DNA from: Alligator mississippiensis
Taxonomy: Eukaryota > Chordata > Crocodylia > Alligatoridae
Length of the DNA: 64,000 nt
Direction: 5' to 3'
Assembly (NCBI RefSeq): GCF_030867095.1
Contig: NC_081828.1
Coordinates: forward strand, 3,983,001-4,047,000
Positions 20,593 through 33,539 of the stretch are shown here, piece after piece. Within the stretch, counting starts at the first letter, position 1; every line of letters begins with the position of its first letter. The notes under the pieces were generated by a model. That model ran no database searches, was not told the origin of the DNA, and was given only the letters and a program-made list of their open reading frames with translations. Position numbers and translations under genes: made by a program.

Positions 20593-23579
20593 TACCAGGC
20601 TCTTAGCTCATATATGACACAGTGCAGTCTCCAAAAAATGATCAGCCTTTGAAAACCACCTGTATGTCGAAGAGCCCAGTGGAGGCTGCATTGTTTCTTG
20701 CATCAAAAACGCAAGAAGTCCCTTTGCTACAGATTGCGTATGTCCCTGTGTTACAGAGCAGCTGCCTGCCAGCTGAATCATGAGGCTGCAGTGGTCCCAG
20801 GCTGCATGCCTGTCAATAATCTTGGTACATGTCAGGAGAAAGGAACGACTGAGAACGGGATAAATAAGCACTTTGGGAAGAAGATGGTAAAGGGGCGGGT
20901 TGGAAATCAGGCTTCAAACTTGATCTGGAAGCATCACTTAGTTTCTGGGCTGAACTCTATCCTTATTTTGGGCCTGACTTCCTTGTTCCTTGGTAGTCTG
21001 GAGGGTGTGGGCAGAAGAAGGCAGGGTCTCCAGCAATGATCCCAGCTGGGACCACTCTAGCTACCTTTAGGTGCCTGGATGTTACACCTGCTCCTGCTTT
21101 GGTCTCAGCATCAGAGGTATGGAAAGATGACTTAGAAACAGAAATAGAAATATTAAACCGACTCTCCTTGAGCGCCCGTGTGCTCCTGATATATCTGTTC
21201 TTTCCTGACATAGAGCTGTTCTTTTGTTTGCAGATCTCTCTCTCACTGCCCCCTTTCTGTATCCTCAGCTCACCACCATGGGCTCTTGATATTATTTATT
21301 TAGATACCTACGTGTTTTGGGACTCAAGTTCTTCAGGGAATCCCCACTGTTTTCTTGCATGCTTGTGGAGCACTATATAACCTAGGGCACTATATGAATC
21401 AGAGTAATATGAGCGTTACAGAAACTTCACGTGCTCTGTCAGTGGAGCATCTTGAAACAAGATCTATAGTGCATGTAACAGCCTGAGGATCTATAAATAC
21501 AGCATGGATCAAATTCTCTTGTATGTTGATTTTATACCAGAGTGATTTCCTTAGCTTAGCAGGGGCTGCTCCTGCCTTACACTGGTATTAAATGATGTCA
21601 GATGTAGACCTACTGGGATGAGGCTACTTCTAGCCTGCTTGATGGGATCTCTTCAATAACAGAAGTCTCCACACAACTAGGATGGACCCCCAGCTATAAC
21701 CCAAATGCCACCAAACTCTAAGGATTCACACTTCACATCTAGCTCATTGTCTCTCCATCTCTCCTGGATGCAATACACCTACCTCAAAGGGCTGTTGGGA
21801 GGATTTTCATGGAGGACTTTGTGAAAAGAAAGTTTTGTAGTGTAGGTAGATCTGAACAGCACTGAACTACGGGGAAGTTGAGACTCAAATCCAACTTTGT
21901 GGCTTTGTCCATCTTCATGTGGAACCGACACCTCTTTGTTTCCTTCTTCTAGTCATATCTTCTCAACTTCTTTGGAGGTAGGAGGCTTCATACCTCCAGC
22001 CTTTTCTCACTTAGGATCTTATCAAAAAGCCAGGGAAGACAGTGGAGGTATGCATCAGGCCTTCAGCACCACCTAAAGACCTTCCTTTGTCACACATCTC
22101 ACACACGAGGAAAGAGAAAAATAATCAATTAGGAAAAGTCAATTTACCTGTGTACACACAAACTTCTCCCATTGTGTCTCTCTAGCTGGAAAGAGCTCCC
22201 GGGTAGGAAATCTTTGACAACAGACCTGCCAGAAAAAACATTATCATACTCTCAGGTCTTCTTCCTCTCTGCACCGCCGTGCTTTATCATGATTCACCTT
22301 TGCAAACACAAAGGCCCTAATCCGTAAACCACAGCAATCTGTTTTAATGGAATTTGAGGAATTAAAACATGGGCTTGAGATTTATCAGCCAGTTGCTAGG
22401 GGAGCTCCGGGCAGTATTTGTTTATGGAATCATCACCGAATAATCCCTTAATCTAATCGTGGGTGATGGAAAGTCGCCATGCTAAAGTGACCCTCCTGGG
22501 AAGGGATTGTAAACAAAGAACAGAGCCGAGTGGCTGGGCCTGTATCCAAGAGAAGGCCTCACATCTGGAGTGCTTAGGAGCCATGACGAAGATGTTTTCT
22601 GACTTGACCAGTGGTTTTGCTGACCTGATTTTTAGACAGCAGGCCCTGAGCACTTTCTAAGAACCAGGCCCCCTTCTATAGCATCCCAGGGCCTCAAAAA
22701 TGCTCACCTTGGAAAATTTTGATCCAAAAAGCCACATCCATACATACTCAGAGCTATACTGATTCAGCATCTAATGCCAAAGCCTCTTTAAGGACAGTTC
22801 TAGGGCATATAAGATACTAGTGATTATCTGACTAACTGACAATTATCTGATTAATTATTAAACACATCCCCAGTTAGCGCTGTAGCCTTGAGGCTACAAG
22901 GGAATCACCACCATCATCTCCACCTATTCATAAGGAAGGACTGACACAGGCCGCTCATTCTAGGAGAGGATTCATGACAAGAGTCCCTTGCACATGGATG
23001 TTCCCAGTCCCTGAGAAGGATAAGGTCTCTTATACTGCTAAGCCTCAGCCCTTTCTGTGGATATAACCCTTGGTCAAGTCAACCCTTGGTGACGTGACCA
23101 AGGTCAGACAGGAGACCTGTGGCAGAACAGCGAACTGTACTGAGGTCTCTTGAATCTGAATCTATCCCCCTAAAATGAAGACCATCTTTCTTCATATGTT
23201 CTTGTTTGTGAAAATCTTTTCCTAACCATAGTCGAGCCCTTATAGCCATATTCAGAACCTGGATGTCTTCCTTCTGAAACTCCTGACCGGTCAACTCTTC
23301 ACAAAGAAGCATTTTACAGTTCAAGCTGTGAGAGGTGAAGATTTGGTTTTGGACCTAATTTATGCTTCTGTGAAGAATAGGCCTCCAGGCTTGTTTCTCA
23401 GTTGGCAATAATCAAGGTTATAAGAAAAGGAAGGGATGGTCGGTGGGAATCTGCGCTCACAATGGAGATGCCATCTACTTATCAAATTGTACGAAATGGG
23501 TAAGAGATGACCCACTTCAAAGCCATTGGTGGGAACTGAACTTTGTCAGCTTAGATAACGTAGCAGCTAAATTGCATCT
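20593..23579. other. 3-kb mostly single-copy interval, candidate conserved block 22250-22650
   Basis: A MIR-like tail lies at about 21770-21850 (CTACCTCAAAGGGCTGTTGG, then AGGATTTTCATGG). The block at 22250-22650 contains TTTGCAAACACAAAGG, AATCCCTTAATCTAATCG and the FOX-type TTGTAAACAAAG, with no decay signature. It could be regulatory. Short open frames lack similarity. Confidence 0.3.
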
Positions 23580-23587
23580 GTCATGGT

Positions 23588-23855
23588 CAGGGCCAGAATA
23601 ACGCATAAGCAAACTAGACACATGCCTAGGGCCCTGAGCTGTGGGAGTGGGGCGTAGTCCTTCCCTCTGCAGTGACGGTGTGAATGGCCCTGTCCACCTC
23701 CCTTCACTTCCCTTCCCCTCCCCTCCCCTCCGCTGGCCTTGCCGCCACCGCAGCTGCTTCCTAGTGGCGGCTCCAAGCTCCAAGTGGGGGTCTCGACTGC
23801 CTGGGGCCCACAAATTTGTTTGCCATGGGCCCACTAAAAGGTTAATCCAGCCCTG
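23588..23855. mobile_element. hAT non-autonomous element, copy B
   Basis: It starts CAGGGCCAGAATAACGCATA and ends GGTTAATCCAGCCCTG. The flanks GTCATGGT (23580-23587) and ATCATGGT (23856-23863) match at 7 of 8. The family hairpin CATGCCTAGGGCCC is present, but the centre is GC-rich and differs from copies A and C, so it is a distinct subfamily or carries a substituted interior. Confidence 0.8.
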
Positions 23856-24040
23856 ATCATGGTTTTGGATTGACCAACCCCCCAAAAAACACCCCTGGTT
23901 TTGCCCCGCTCTGCAAAAATCTCTCCTGAATCAAGCCCATAATGAATTTATATTATTCCACTGCACTTCAGTCATTTATACTTCTTTCTTTCTTAATTAT
24001 CCCAGACCAGACATAGAAAAAGGAAATATAGTCACTCCCC
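23828..24040 (+). repeat. 213-bp segment duplicated at 25433-25640 (source copy)
   Basis: This segment holds the last 28 bp of hAT copy B, its right target duplication and about 177 bp of adjacent flank ending GTCACTCCCC. The same junction recurs 1.6 kb downstream. The hAT insertion is complete only here, so this is the source copy. Confidence 0.8.
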
Positions 24041-24063
24041 AAATATGCTTTATAACATAGGGA

Positions 24064-24248
24064 AGCTGCCTGAGCAAGTTATGGTATCACTTTTCATTGG
24101 AGATTTCCAAGTAGAGGCTGAATAGACAAGTTTGGGTGGTTTAGGAATAGCGAATCCAGCATCTGTGCTGGGTTGGGGGTGGAGAGGCAAGACTGATGAG
24201 ATGATCCTTGAAGTCCCTTCCAAGCCCGTGATTCTATGACATGACATG
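24064..24248 (+). mobile_element. old CR1 3' end
   Basis: TTGGAGATTTCCAAGTAGAG, GGGTGGTTTAGGAATAGCG and GATCCTTGAAGTCCCTTCCA, then GTGATTCTATGAC, follow the order of a CR1 3' UTR. It is diverged. Confidence 0.7.
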
Positions 24249-25364
24249 ATCTATAGCAGTCGATATAATCTAACCCAGGAAGCCGAGCATTAAAGATAGT
24301 TGGACGAAAAATTTCCATTTAATCACGTACCCTTTTAAGCTCATTCACAAGGATTTATGCACACAAGGAATGTTAAAAGACTGTCCAAATCTCACAGCAT
24401 TACTTTTTTTTAGTTCTCTAAAATACTAGGGCGATGATCTTTGAATCTAGACAAAGAAAGGAGTCTCGGAAAAAAACCGGTGAGTCAGGTTGGCGGCATT
24501 TTGTGCGAGCATTTAAATACCTGCTGGATGCGTGTGAATGCAAACACTAGTGCCACACCTGATTAGTGTGCAGCTGCTACATGCACTGGTGTTAGTGCAT
24601 ATCTAAAGAATAAGTGTGTAAAAGTGCAAACCCGGTTTAGCATGTGAGCGAGTTTTCTAATAGAGCCCGCATTGACTAGGGAAATTTATGGACTCTGTGA
24701 CGTAAGAGATACTCCACAAATGTTTTTTCTAAGTGTCTCCATTAACTGCTAACTACCCATTTGGAGATGGGGTTAGATTGCAAACCCATGGAGTGCAGTT
24801 TCTCCCTGGCTGTAGACATGATAGTGCAGGACAGCACCCAAAATAAATGTTGATTTATTTGTAATACTTGCCTTGTATTTCAAGGCCGATGCACTGACTC
24901 TGGGTGAGAGGGTCTTTCATAAATCACTGTCCAACTATTTCATTCCCATACACTGCCCAGGACAAAAAGCGTGATTTACTGCTTAATTTAGAACTTGATC
25001 CAAAGCCTTTTGGAGTCAAATGGAAAGATGAGGGCCCTTGGATCAGTCTGTTAGGGCCGTTTAAGGAGGGCCGATGAAGGGAGTAGGTAGAGAGGCGAGT
25101 TGCCTGTTCATTGTAGCTTACTGGTGTGGTTGCTGAAAGACTCTGTGATGAAAAGGGATTATTATCTTTACCCCCTACTTGCCCCACCTGCTTCTAGAGT
25201 GCCTACTCCTCAAAGAGGAAGACTGTCCTGAAGGCAAAATGCCTCTTCAAAGCTGTGCTATCCAGGAAGAACGGCCTGATCCTGAGAAAGGAGCCCCCTA
25301 CTCAGAGCATTATTGAATTGAAACATAGGGCTGGAAAGGACCGCAGGAAGTCCCATAGGGGCTA
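24249..25364. other. single-copy stretch
   Basis: At 24475-24640 there is TTAGTGTGCAGCTG/TGCACTGGTGTTAG self-complementarity that may be a degraded palindromic repeat. Nothing else was recognised. Confidence 0.35.
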
Positions 25365-25815
25365 GGGACAGAAGTTATACAGAGACCAGTTTAAGTCATC
25401 AGAAACTGGTTTAAACAGAAGCTCATTGCATAGGCCCACTAAAGGGTTAATCCAGCCCTGATCATGGTTTTGGATTGCCCATACCCCACAAAAGTACCCC
25501 TGGTTTTGCCCCGCTCTACAAAAATCTCTCCTGGGTCAAACCCATAATTAATTTATATTATTCTGCTGCATTTCATTCAATTATACTCCTTTCTTTCTTA
25601 ATTGGCCCAGACATAGAAAAAGGAAATATAGTCACTCCCCCTGTAACAGAAGCCCAGCCATCAGAAACTGGTTTAAACCTGTAACAGAAGGTCGTTGCAC
25701 ATAAACCAGTTTCAAAATGCCTGAAACTGGTTAGATAAACCTGGTTGAATGTAGTTTCAGATTTAATTGATTTGGGTCAAACCTGTTTATGAGACCCCTG
25801 TCTAATCTCAAGGCA
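25365..25815. mobile_element. possible MITE (AAACTGGTTTAAAC family) invaded by a duplicated segment
   Basis: Repeated self-complementary words AAACTGGTTT and AACCAGTTT surround the duplicated segment 25433-25640. CATCAGAAACTGGTTTAAAC appears on both sides (25397-25416 and 25659-25678). Boundaries and class are uncertain. Confidence 0.4.
25433..25640 (+). repeat. copy of the 23828-24040 segment
   Basis: Same order and orientation as the source: GGCCCACTAAAGGGTTAATC, then CAGCCCTGATCATGGTTTTG, through AGGAAATATAGTCACTCCCC. It differs by substitutions and a 5-bp deletion. The inserted block is bracketed by an approximately 36-45-bp duplication of its surroundings. Confidence 0.8.
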
Positions 25816-27446
25816 GGACTAGCCCTGTGTAAACCTTCCCAGTCAAGTGTTTGTCTGGATTCGGTCTAGACCAGAAAGCCTTCTTGCAAGATGCGCAGAA
25901 CAGCAGCAATTGCTGTCTCTGTGTTCAAGTGACCATTTCAGCCTTCATAGGTGCTGGGCCTCAAACACAAGATTGCCTGAGGAGGGTTAAGATGCAACGG
26001 GGCCAAGTGAACTAATGGGTTTTAAGCTTTTGCCTGCTTACAGCTTTTGCCTAGTTACAGAGAAGGTGCCCAGAGAGTTAATGTAGGCCATACAGTTGTT
26101 GTGTCTGTCTGCAACTAATCCCCTTGCCCTCCTTAACTCCGGCACACCAAATAGCATAATCCTGATTCCAAAATAGATCATTTCAATGCTGGGCTATCGG
26201 TGAGATTAAGCTAAAGCAGGAAAATGGGTTTAAATAAAGAAAAGCAAATGAAAGAGAAATATAAGCAAAGAAAGGCAAGTTGGCCATTGTGTAGGAAAGG
26301 TGGTGGTATAGGTTCCTTTCACTTCTTTACTATTAGGTTAAGGGTTTAGTGCTATATTATTTAGTTTAAGATCAAAGCAAAGAACAACTAGAACTGTTAA
26401 ATGTGCACTAATTTGCTAGATTAGATGTAAAGTTTAAGAAAATACAACAAACTAGGCAAAATAGTCAAAAGAAATTGTATCATTCATCCTGTAGTCGTTA
26501 TAGTTCAATGTACATCTCCTATTCAGATCCATAAAGCACAGTCTAGCCTCCTTGAGTGTCTTGCAAGTGCCTCCAATGCTTCCCTATCAGTTGTTCTGAC
26601 CCCTGAGTTAATATTGCCACACCTTGTTTTTTAGCTAAAGCTGAAAAGTTTCCAGGCCTGTGAAATAAGAGAGAGACATTAGCAGGGATGGCTAACAGAC
26701 GTTACAAAAGAACGGGTAATGTAAATTGTGTAATATCAAGAGCATTGAAAAGGAGAGAGGGTCATTAGCACCTGTAGAGTGTACAGGGATTAGTAGGAAT
26801 AAGGGAGATGACAATGAGCTATGAAATCTATTGACTTTCTTAGAGCTGCCTGGATAGAAATGCCGCTGCTCTTCCCAGGCAGTTGGTTTTAAAGTTTGGG
26901 TCGACCTGCAATCAAAGGGGCAGGGCTGCAACTGCACCACTTCATCCCCCCATGCCCCTAGATTCACTCCTGCATATACTGGGGCAAAGGAGGAAGCTGT
27001 GTTCTAGTGCTGGCCATTGGTGACCTGATGGCTTTGCCAGGCAGATTGGGCTGCATCCTCTGAGACCTACTCCACGCCCTCTGGGCCATGCCCTGTGAAC
27101 CTCACAGACCATCACTGAAGTCAGTAGGAGGTGTAGGAGTCTGAGGAAAATGCAGCATGACAACCTCAGTTAAGGGTTTTAGGATTTGGCCCATGTCACT
27201 TGACTGGGTGTCCCTGGTGCTGAGTGTATCACAGGATCAGGCCCTTTGCTCATGAGGCTTTTTTCCCTTTCAGTCATAACAGCCTATTAGAGTGATTTTT
27301 ATTGGAGGGTAGAATCCATCCATCATGTTGGCCAAAGCAGAGGTCAGAAATTTAGGGGAAGGGGTGAGGAAAACCTTTCCAGCAGCACCGTACCTAGACT
27401 CCTGGCGGCCTCGGGTTAACTTTTGTATCAGCCCCGTTTCGCCAGA
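25816..27446. other. AT-rich single-copy stretch
   Basis: No gene or clear repeat was recognised. The region 26200-26500 is A-rich on the plus strand. Confidence 0.4.
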
Positions 27447-27478
27447 GATAATGATAATAATAATTATAATAATAAAAT
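27447..27478. repeat. (AAT)n-like microsatellite
   Basis: Imperfect ATAATAATAATTATAATAAT run. Confidence 0.7.
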
Positions 27479-29090
27479 TTACCGTTTTCAGGCCCCCTTT
27501 CTGTCTGGGCCCTGAGCGGCCACCCGATTCACCCATTCCTGTGTCTGGCTGTGCTTTCCAGGGAGAAAAAATACGTTATTCTTTTTCTCAATAAAAAGTA
27601 TAAATTCCAAAATTCCCCGTAAAAGGAAAATCAGGAAGCGGGGAATAAAATCATCTAGAAATAAGCAAACTGTTTAATTTTAAACACTTCTAAATGCTGT
27701 GAACCCTGGGAACCCAAGCTCTTGCCTCAGCCTTGGCTCCTGGGTCTCCATTGATCCTAGAAGATGATAGGAGCTGAAGGCCTATCAACTCCAAGGGCTG
27801 GGATGAGCAAAGGCCATTAGAGTTTGGGGACTGGGCTGTCAGATGCCCAGCTCTGCACCAGGGAGCCTGAAACCCCAAGAAGTCCTAGTCTCTGAGGCAG
27901 TTTGCATGGCGAGGCTGGCCACAGCTACGGACCCTAGGACCCCTGGACTCTGAAACAATCTACATACCATCAAAACTACACCATGTGTGCACACATATGC
28001 ACACACAGCCCTAGTATGTTCACTGTGTGCTTCTGTGGCCACCTCTGTAGCCAGGTTCAAGAATGGGAAGAGGTTTCTTCCATATTCTTCCCTGTCCCCT
28101 GCCACAGGCACACACAAAACAAGCCTAAAATCATTATATACAAAATATGCAAGGACCAAAGCTAACCCTGAAGTGCAGCTGTGTCTGGAGTTAAATGCTG
28201 TAGCTGCACAGGACATTGAAAACAACATATTTTAAAATACACATTTTTATTTTTTTTACAGTCTGCAAAGTTTAGATCAGGAGTTTGATTTCCCCGGTGT
28301 CTGAACATATTTGGATCCATAGTTTTGGTTTGAGTTTTTGCCAACTGAACTGATTTCCTGTAAACCAAGGAAAATGAGAGAGAAAAAATCAAGTCTCCGT
28401 GTGTGAGAAAGAGCACAGTGTGTGCATGTTGTCTCTGGAGCAGTCTGCAGCAAGCCTGGGAACAATATGGCCACTGTCTTCGTGCACAAACTGGGTTCCT
28501 AGGAAAGTAAGGGAGCAGTGTGCAGGAAAAAAGAGGCAGCATAGTTTTAAGTGATGCAAGGCACAGCAACCAGGTGGTCCTTTCTCAGATCAGAGTCCAA
28601 GGCTAAAATTCACCTGGGATTTGTACTGAGGGGATGTGAGGACCTGGAGGTTTGGTTCACAGTTCTCCGCAGCGGGCCACTAATCGGTACGTGCTAAAAG
28701 CAACCTGCAGAACACAGCACTGATTTGCCCCTCCTCTAATACACCTTGTGATAGAGTCACACGAGATAATTCCCTCATTCTTTATCCTGCCTGTCACCTT
28801 GTGTAGGCTATGAGCTCGGCCCCATTGCAAGTGACAAATTAAGGTCTTTGATGATGACTTGTTCTCCTCCCGGCCCTGCAGTGAACCAGTTCCTCAATGG
28901 AGGTGGAGAAGAAAGGCTGGCAGAGCAGGACTGTCTGGGCCAAGCTTCCTAGATGCAGGGTGTCCTTGATACTTCTTTTAAAAACACAAATCATGACATA
29001 AAGGACAAAGACAACAGCAGACTCCAGCACAGACCAACAAGGGACAGGAAAACTCTCCAGTCAAAGAACTGAATGGCTCAAGTACCTTAT
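27479..29090. other. single-copy stretch
   Basis: No repeat or gene identified. Several 60-135 codon open frames occur on both strands without recognisable similarity, and none shows linked splice signals. Confidence 0.35.
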
Positions 29091-29260
29091 TCAGAGTCAT
29101 AATAAACCTTCTTCAGAGTCTTCAGAGATGTTATTATGACTTCTAATAAGCCATAATATACCTTCAGAGTCATAATAAGCCTTCTTCAGAGTCTTCAGAG
29201 TCATTATTATGGCTTCTAATAAGCCATAATAAACCTTCTTCAAAATCACAATAAACCAAT
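29091..29260. repeat. 73-bp tandem repeat, about 2.3 copies
   Basis: TCAGAGTCAT recurs at 29091 and 29164. The unit contains CTTCTTCAGAGTCTTCAGAG and TTCTAATAAGCCATAATA. The third unit is partial and diverged. Confidence 0.8.
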
Positions 29261-30896
29261 GAGCCTTGCTGCCCATACTGTTGGTCTTCAGGGTACTATC
29301 TAGGACCAAGGAGAGGTAGTGTGTCCGAAACGCAAAAGGCTCTCAAGAAGAAGGATTCCGTGTCATAGTCCCTCATTAAAACTGGGGTGGAGGAGGACAG
29401 ATCTTGACTGCCAACCGTGGAGCACAGAGTTGAAGTAATGTCCATAAGAGAGTCGAGTAAATCTGCATTAGTGCCATAGGCTTTTTGGGATATATATGAA
29501 GATGCAGAATTTTTTTCCTTCTTATACAGTGGAAATTAAGAGCGTGACTTTGCCCCCTTGATTAGCACCTGTAGGAACAAGATTGCCATAATCAGGTCCG
29601 GTTCTCAGAGGTGCTGTGTGCCTCGCTGCTCTCAGCAACTTCCATGGGGGCTACAGGTGCTCAGTGCTTTGAAAACGTCTAACCTGGATATTGGCTGGGT
29701 GTTTTTAAATGCATATGGACCAACAAAGCATGGGCTCTGTTTCAGATTCATGGATACCCTGAATAAATGTATTCACATAGCACTGGCCTGCATCCAGAAG
29801 AAACCCAGTCACAATTTGATTTTCCCTGGCATCAAGGTGGAAAGAAGTCATCTGTACCAGCTATTACCCTAACTCTAGTAACTCGCTCCTCCTACCAGCC
29901 CATTGTGGCAGTGGACGACGGCTCCACCCACTTCCTGCTCACTTGTAGGGTAACAGCCATACAGCATCCAATATCTTCCCTTGCACCCCTGCATCATATC
30001 CAGATACGTACCCCTGCAGGACTCTGGAAGCATCTGACTTCCCCGGGTCCCCTGCTTGGGTACCCAGAGCAAGCCATAAATCCCATCCCATATAAACACT
30101 TTTGTTGACAAGTCCAGAGAAGCAAAAATATCAGTGCTACATATATGCCCTTGAAGTCATTCTTGTGCCATTTGGCTATCCACAGAGCATCAGGAATCCT
30201 GTCTAACAGTGATTTCCTTCCATGCAATCATTTAAGGTGTTAAATCTCACTTTAACTTATTTGGCTGATCCAACTTAGATCAGATTATGTTTGTATTTAT
30301 TGGGATTTATGGATGTATTATTGCCTCTGAGCCCATATGGACAGCTAATTTGTCAATTAGAGCAATGCTGATCATTGCCAAGGCACTGCATAGGCTGTTA
30401 AGCACCATTATCGTTTTCCAACAGGTCTGACCTTGAGACACAAATTTATTTTGCCTGACAACCTTTTATTCTTGCTGCCGGATTACAGATATGTAAATTG
30501 GGTGAAATCCTTGAATATTCATCTTAGGTATGTCAAAATCAGAACTTGCTTGAGATGAAGGATATAGCAGGGAGAGCTGCTGAGCAGTGTGCAGAAGCCC
30601 AGAGAAACAGGATCTGTTCAGACTTTGCTTTCTATAGCACACATTGTAATAATGTTTCTATCAGGGCACTGGGGATGTGAATGGATAGGGACTAGTCTTG
30701 CAAGCCCAGTAGAGACCAGGAGGTAGTTTGTGTACAGGTGGAGCTGAAGAGCACAGGCAGAAGTGCAGCTCCCCCTCTCTAACTCATGGTGCTTTGCAGG
30801 ATGCGCCATGAGTTACAATGATCCCCTGGACCCAACAGACGTTCACTTCTGGGTCTCAGGGATTGGGAAATCTAGCGGCAGTTTGGAGCGGCTGCA
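29261..30896. other. single-copy stretch, candidate conserved block 30230-30550
   Basis: The block at 30230-30550 is AT-rich with the homeodomain-type near-palindrome CTAATTTGTCAATTAG near 30345 and AATATTCATCTTAGG near 30512. It shows no repeat similarity. Conservation is inferred from composition only. Confidence 0.3.
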
Positions 30897-31163
30897 AGTC
30901 TGCAGCTGCTCTTCCCTTTCCTCTCCCAGCTCCGGTGCTGTCTTCAGAAGGGAAAGTGGGGAGTGGAGGGAGCTCAGTCTGGGGTTTTTGCAGCCAGCAC
31001 TGGAGGGTGGGAAGGGTGGATTGGAGCCCCCCTGCCGGCACTTTGGGGGAGCTCTAATCCACCTCCTCCTCCAGCGCTGGCTGAAAAACCGTAGATGAAA
31101 CTCCCTCCACTCCCTTCCCTCCTCCCATTCTGAAGGCAGCGACAGGAGCAGAGCGTGCAGACA
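30897..31163. repeat. 267-bp imperfect palindrome (foldback)
   Basis: The left arm, GTCTGCAGCTGCTCTTCCCT onward to GGTGGATTGGAGC, is mirrored by the right arm GAGCTCTAATCCACC through GGAGCAGAGCGTGCAGAC. The loop is about 17 bp near 31031-31047. It is GC-rich, with no recognisable transposon core and no clear flanking duplication. Confidence 0.7.
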
Positions 31164-33539
31164 CAAGTTAATGAAGATGCTCCACTTGGAGGGTTCAGAT
31201 TGTCACAGAATCGGGCCCTTTTAAGGCTCTCTTCAGTCATGCACTTCTGCAAAGCTGTAGAGCGTTTTCAAGGAGCCGATCATGCAACAAACATAGCTCC
31301 TGTCTGCGCCTTCATTTTGAGCCCTAATTAAGGGCCATGTTCTGTTACCTTTATGTACATCCCATAATGCTTCACACAATAAGAAGTCTCATTGAAGCCA
31401 AGTGTTAAACTGTAAGAAGCTGCTAAACTACAGCAGGAATAGCAGTCTGAGTCGAAGGTGGTAGAAGGCATACATGCGTAGCATCCTTCATCCAGAAAAA
31501 TTGTAGTGCTCTGTGCTGTGTGGCAGAGGGATTGTTTTCCCTCACCAGCTGAATGCAGCTGCTTCTGGGGTGGAGCATGGCAACTCTGCTGCACTAATAA
31601 TGCCAGCCAATAGTTTTTAGGAGTGCCAGAAAAAAGGCAACTACAGGAGACAATGTTTTTGATTCACAGAATGTCTCTACCAGCTCCAAGATGAATAGGA
31701 CCCAGGTGAATAAAATCCCCTTTTAAAAAGTCCTGTGGGGTTTTTAATGGTGACAGAAGGCAGAATATGGCTTGGTCTCTTCAAAAAGATAGCAACCCCT
31801 GGCCTCTGCAACACAGAGTCCAACCTACATGTGCGAGGACATTGATTCAGATCTCACTTGGGGAAGTTTAGCCAATCTGACTCGGGACTAATTGCCTGAA
31901 GCAGGAGTGTCCAGGACGCAGTCCAGGGTGGGCATCATGTGCAGTGCAGGTCCTGGAGTGGCTGCAGATCTGTGCTAGTAGTAACCATCTGCACAATTTG
32001 GGCTAAAATGACCTTCCATGAAGACCTTTACAAGGGAAGGGTAAGTATTTTTTAAAGGGCTCAGTGTTCCCACTGAGTCACTGTTGGCACCATTTAGGCT
32101 AAGATTTCCCCAAGCCTAACTCAGCCCTAAGTACATGGGGCTGGCCCCATTTTGGGCTGCGAGGGGCACAGGGGCAAGGATGGGTCACAGAGGCCAAGTG
32201 CTTTGGGAGCCTCGGCACTGAAGATCTGAGTTCAGCTCCAGGCTGCGTTAGCACAGGATTCTGGGTGTCTTTGCATGACGAGTGATACACGGGCTGCCTG
32301 CAGGGCCAGGTATTTCAGCGATCGGTGTTTGTCTGGCTGTTTTTCAGCAGCTAGACTCATGCCGCAGGGGCCTTTCCCTGAAATAATGTGAAGTCTGATC
32401 TTCCCAATGCACATTAGTCCCTGGATGATGGAAATATCACAAGAGGCCTGGACCACACACTGCCATAAATATACACTCCCATCCATCAGCTTCAGGAACG
32501 CTACACCCTTCCCTTTGGAAAGAGCCAAGCTTTTAACAAAACCCGGGCTCCCATAATGTCTTGGCATTTTGCCTGCGTTTCACCAAGGTTTTGTTTCCAT
32601 TAAATTGCGAGAAGGCAGAAGGCGAAAGATTGGGAGGTTAATATTTGAGAAGACAAATCACATATATGTGAGGTCCAACCTTTTCTTCTGTGTCCTGTTG
32701 CCTCCACTCTTTTATAAATGCTGTTATTAGTAAATTATTGCTTATTTATATTACGACAATGTCTAGAGGCCGCACTTATTCATCAGGACTCCAGGTAGAC
32801 CCGGGAGAAATTTTTCAGCTAAAAAGTCTTTTTTCTTCAAAAAACCCCACTGATTTCAGTCAACCAAATCACATCACAAATTCAGGTGAATGTTGCCAGA
32901 TTGTGTCAGTCAAGAATCACTTCCTTGCCAAGTTCCCAAAGCAAAAGCATTGCATGCGGATGTTTTTGCAACAAGCTGGTTTTCTTCTTTTGTTTGACAT
33001 CACTTGTTGTTTCCAGTTCTGATTTGAAAGGACTTTTCCTTTCAAACTGTAGTTTAAGTGTATTTTTTTTTAAATCACCATTAAAACCGAACACTGTTTC
33101 ACACTGAATGTCATGTTTCAATTTGGCCTGAACGGATTTTTTTTTTTTTTTTACTTTTCAGTTTGCTAAAAGTGAAAAAAAAATAATCATTTTGGGTTGA
33201 TCCAAAGCTATGATGACTTTTTAATGTTGAGACATGTCAGAAACCAAAACTTCAATTATTTGCACAAATTGATGCTTGTCGTTAATATGCAAATATCACA
33301 AAAGACAACATAATGCCCTGGGCCCATAACATGGTATCCCACGGGTGTAACCAGCATATTCAGCTGGTAATGCAGCCTCAAGACCCAGTGAAGTGGGAAG
33401 CTTAGGGGTCTATTGTTAGCTTAGAAATGGTATTTAAAGGTCTGTTTTTGGGGGGAATTGGCTTATAGGTATAGATATATGCATTAGAAGGGTTCAAGAT
33501 GGGCATCAGGGATTAATTGGATTTCTAAAAGCTTGGGTC
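31164..33539. other. single-copy stretch with homopolymer runs
   Basis: Poly-T (about 33138-33152) and poly-A (33175-33183) runs face each other. No gene was recognised. Confidence 0.35.

Noticed and set aside
23517..23885. 122-codon minus-strand frame
   Set aside because: Almost entirely inside hAT copy B and its flanks.
28162..28569. 135-codon and overlapping 129-codon minus-strand frames
   Set aside because: Overlap each other in different frames, have no domain and begin or end in ordinary single-copy DNA.
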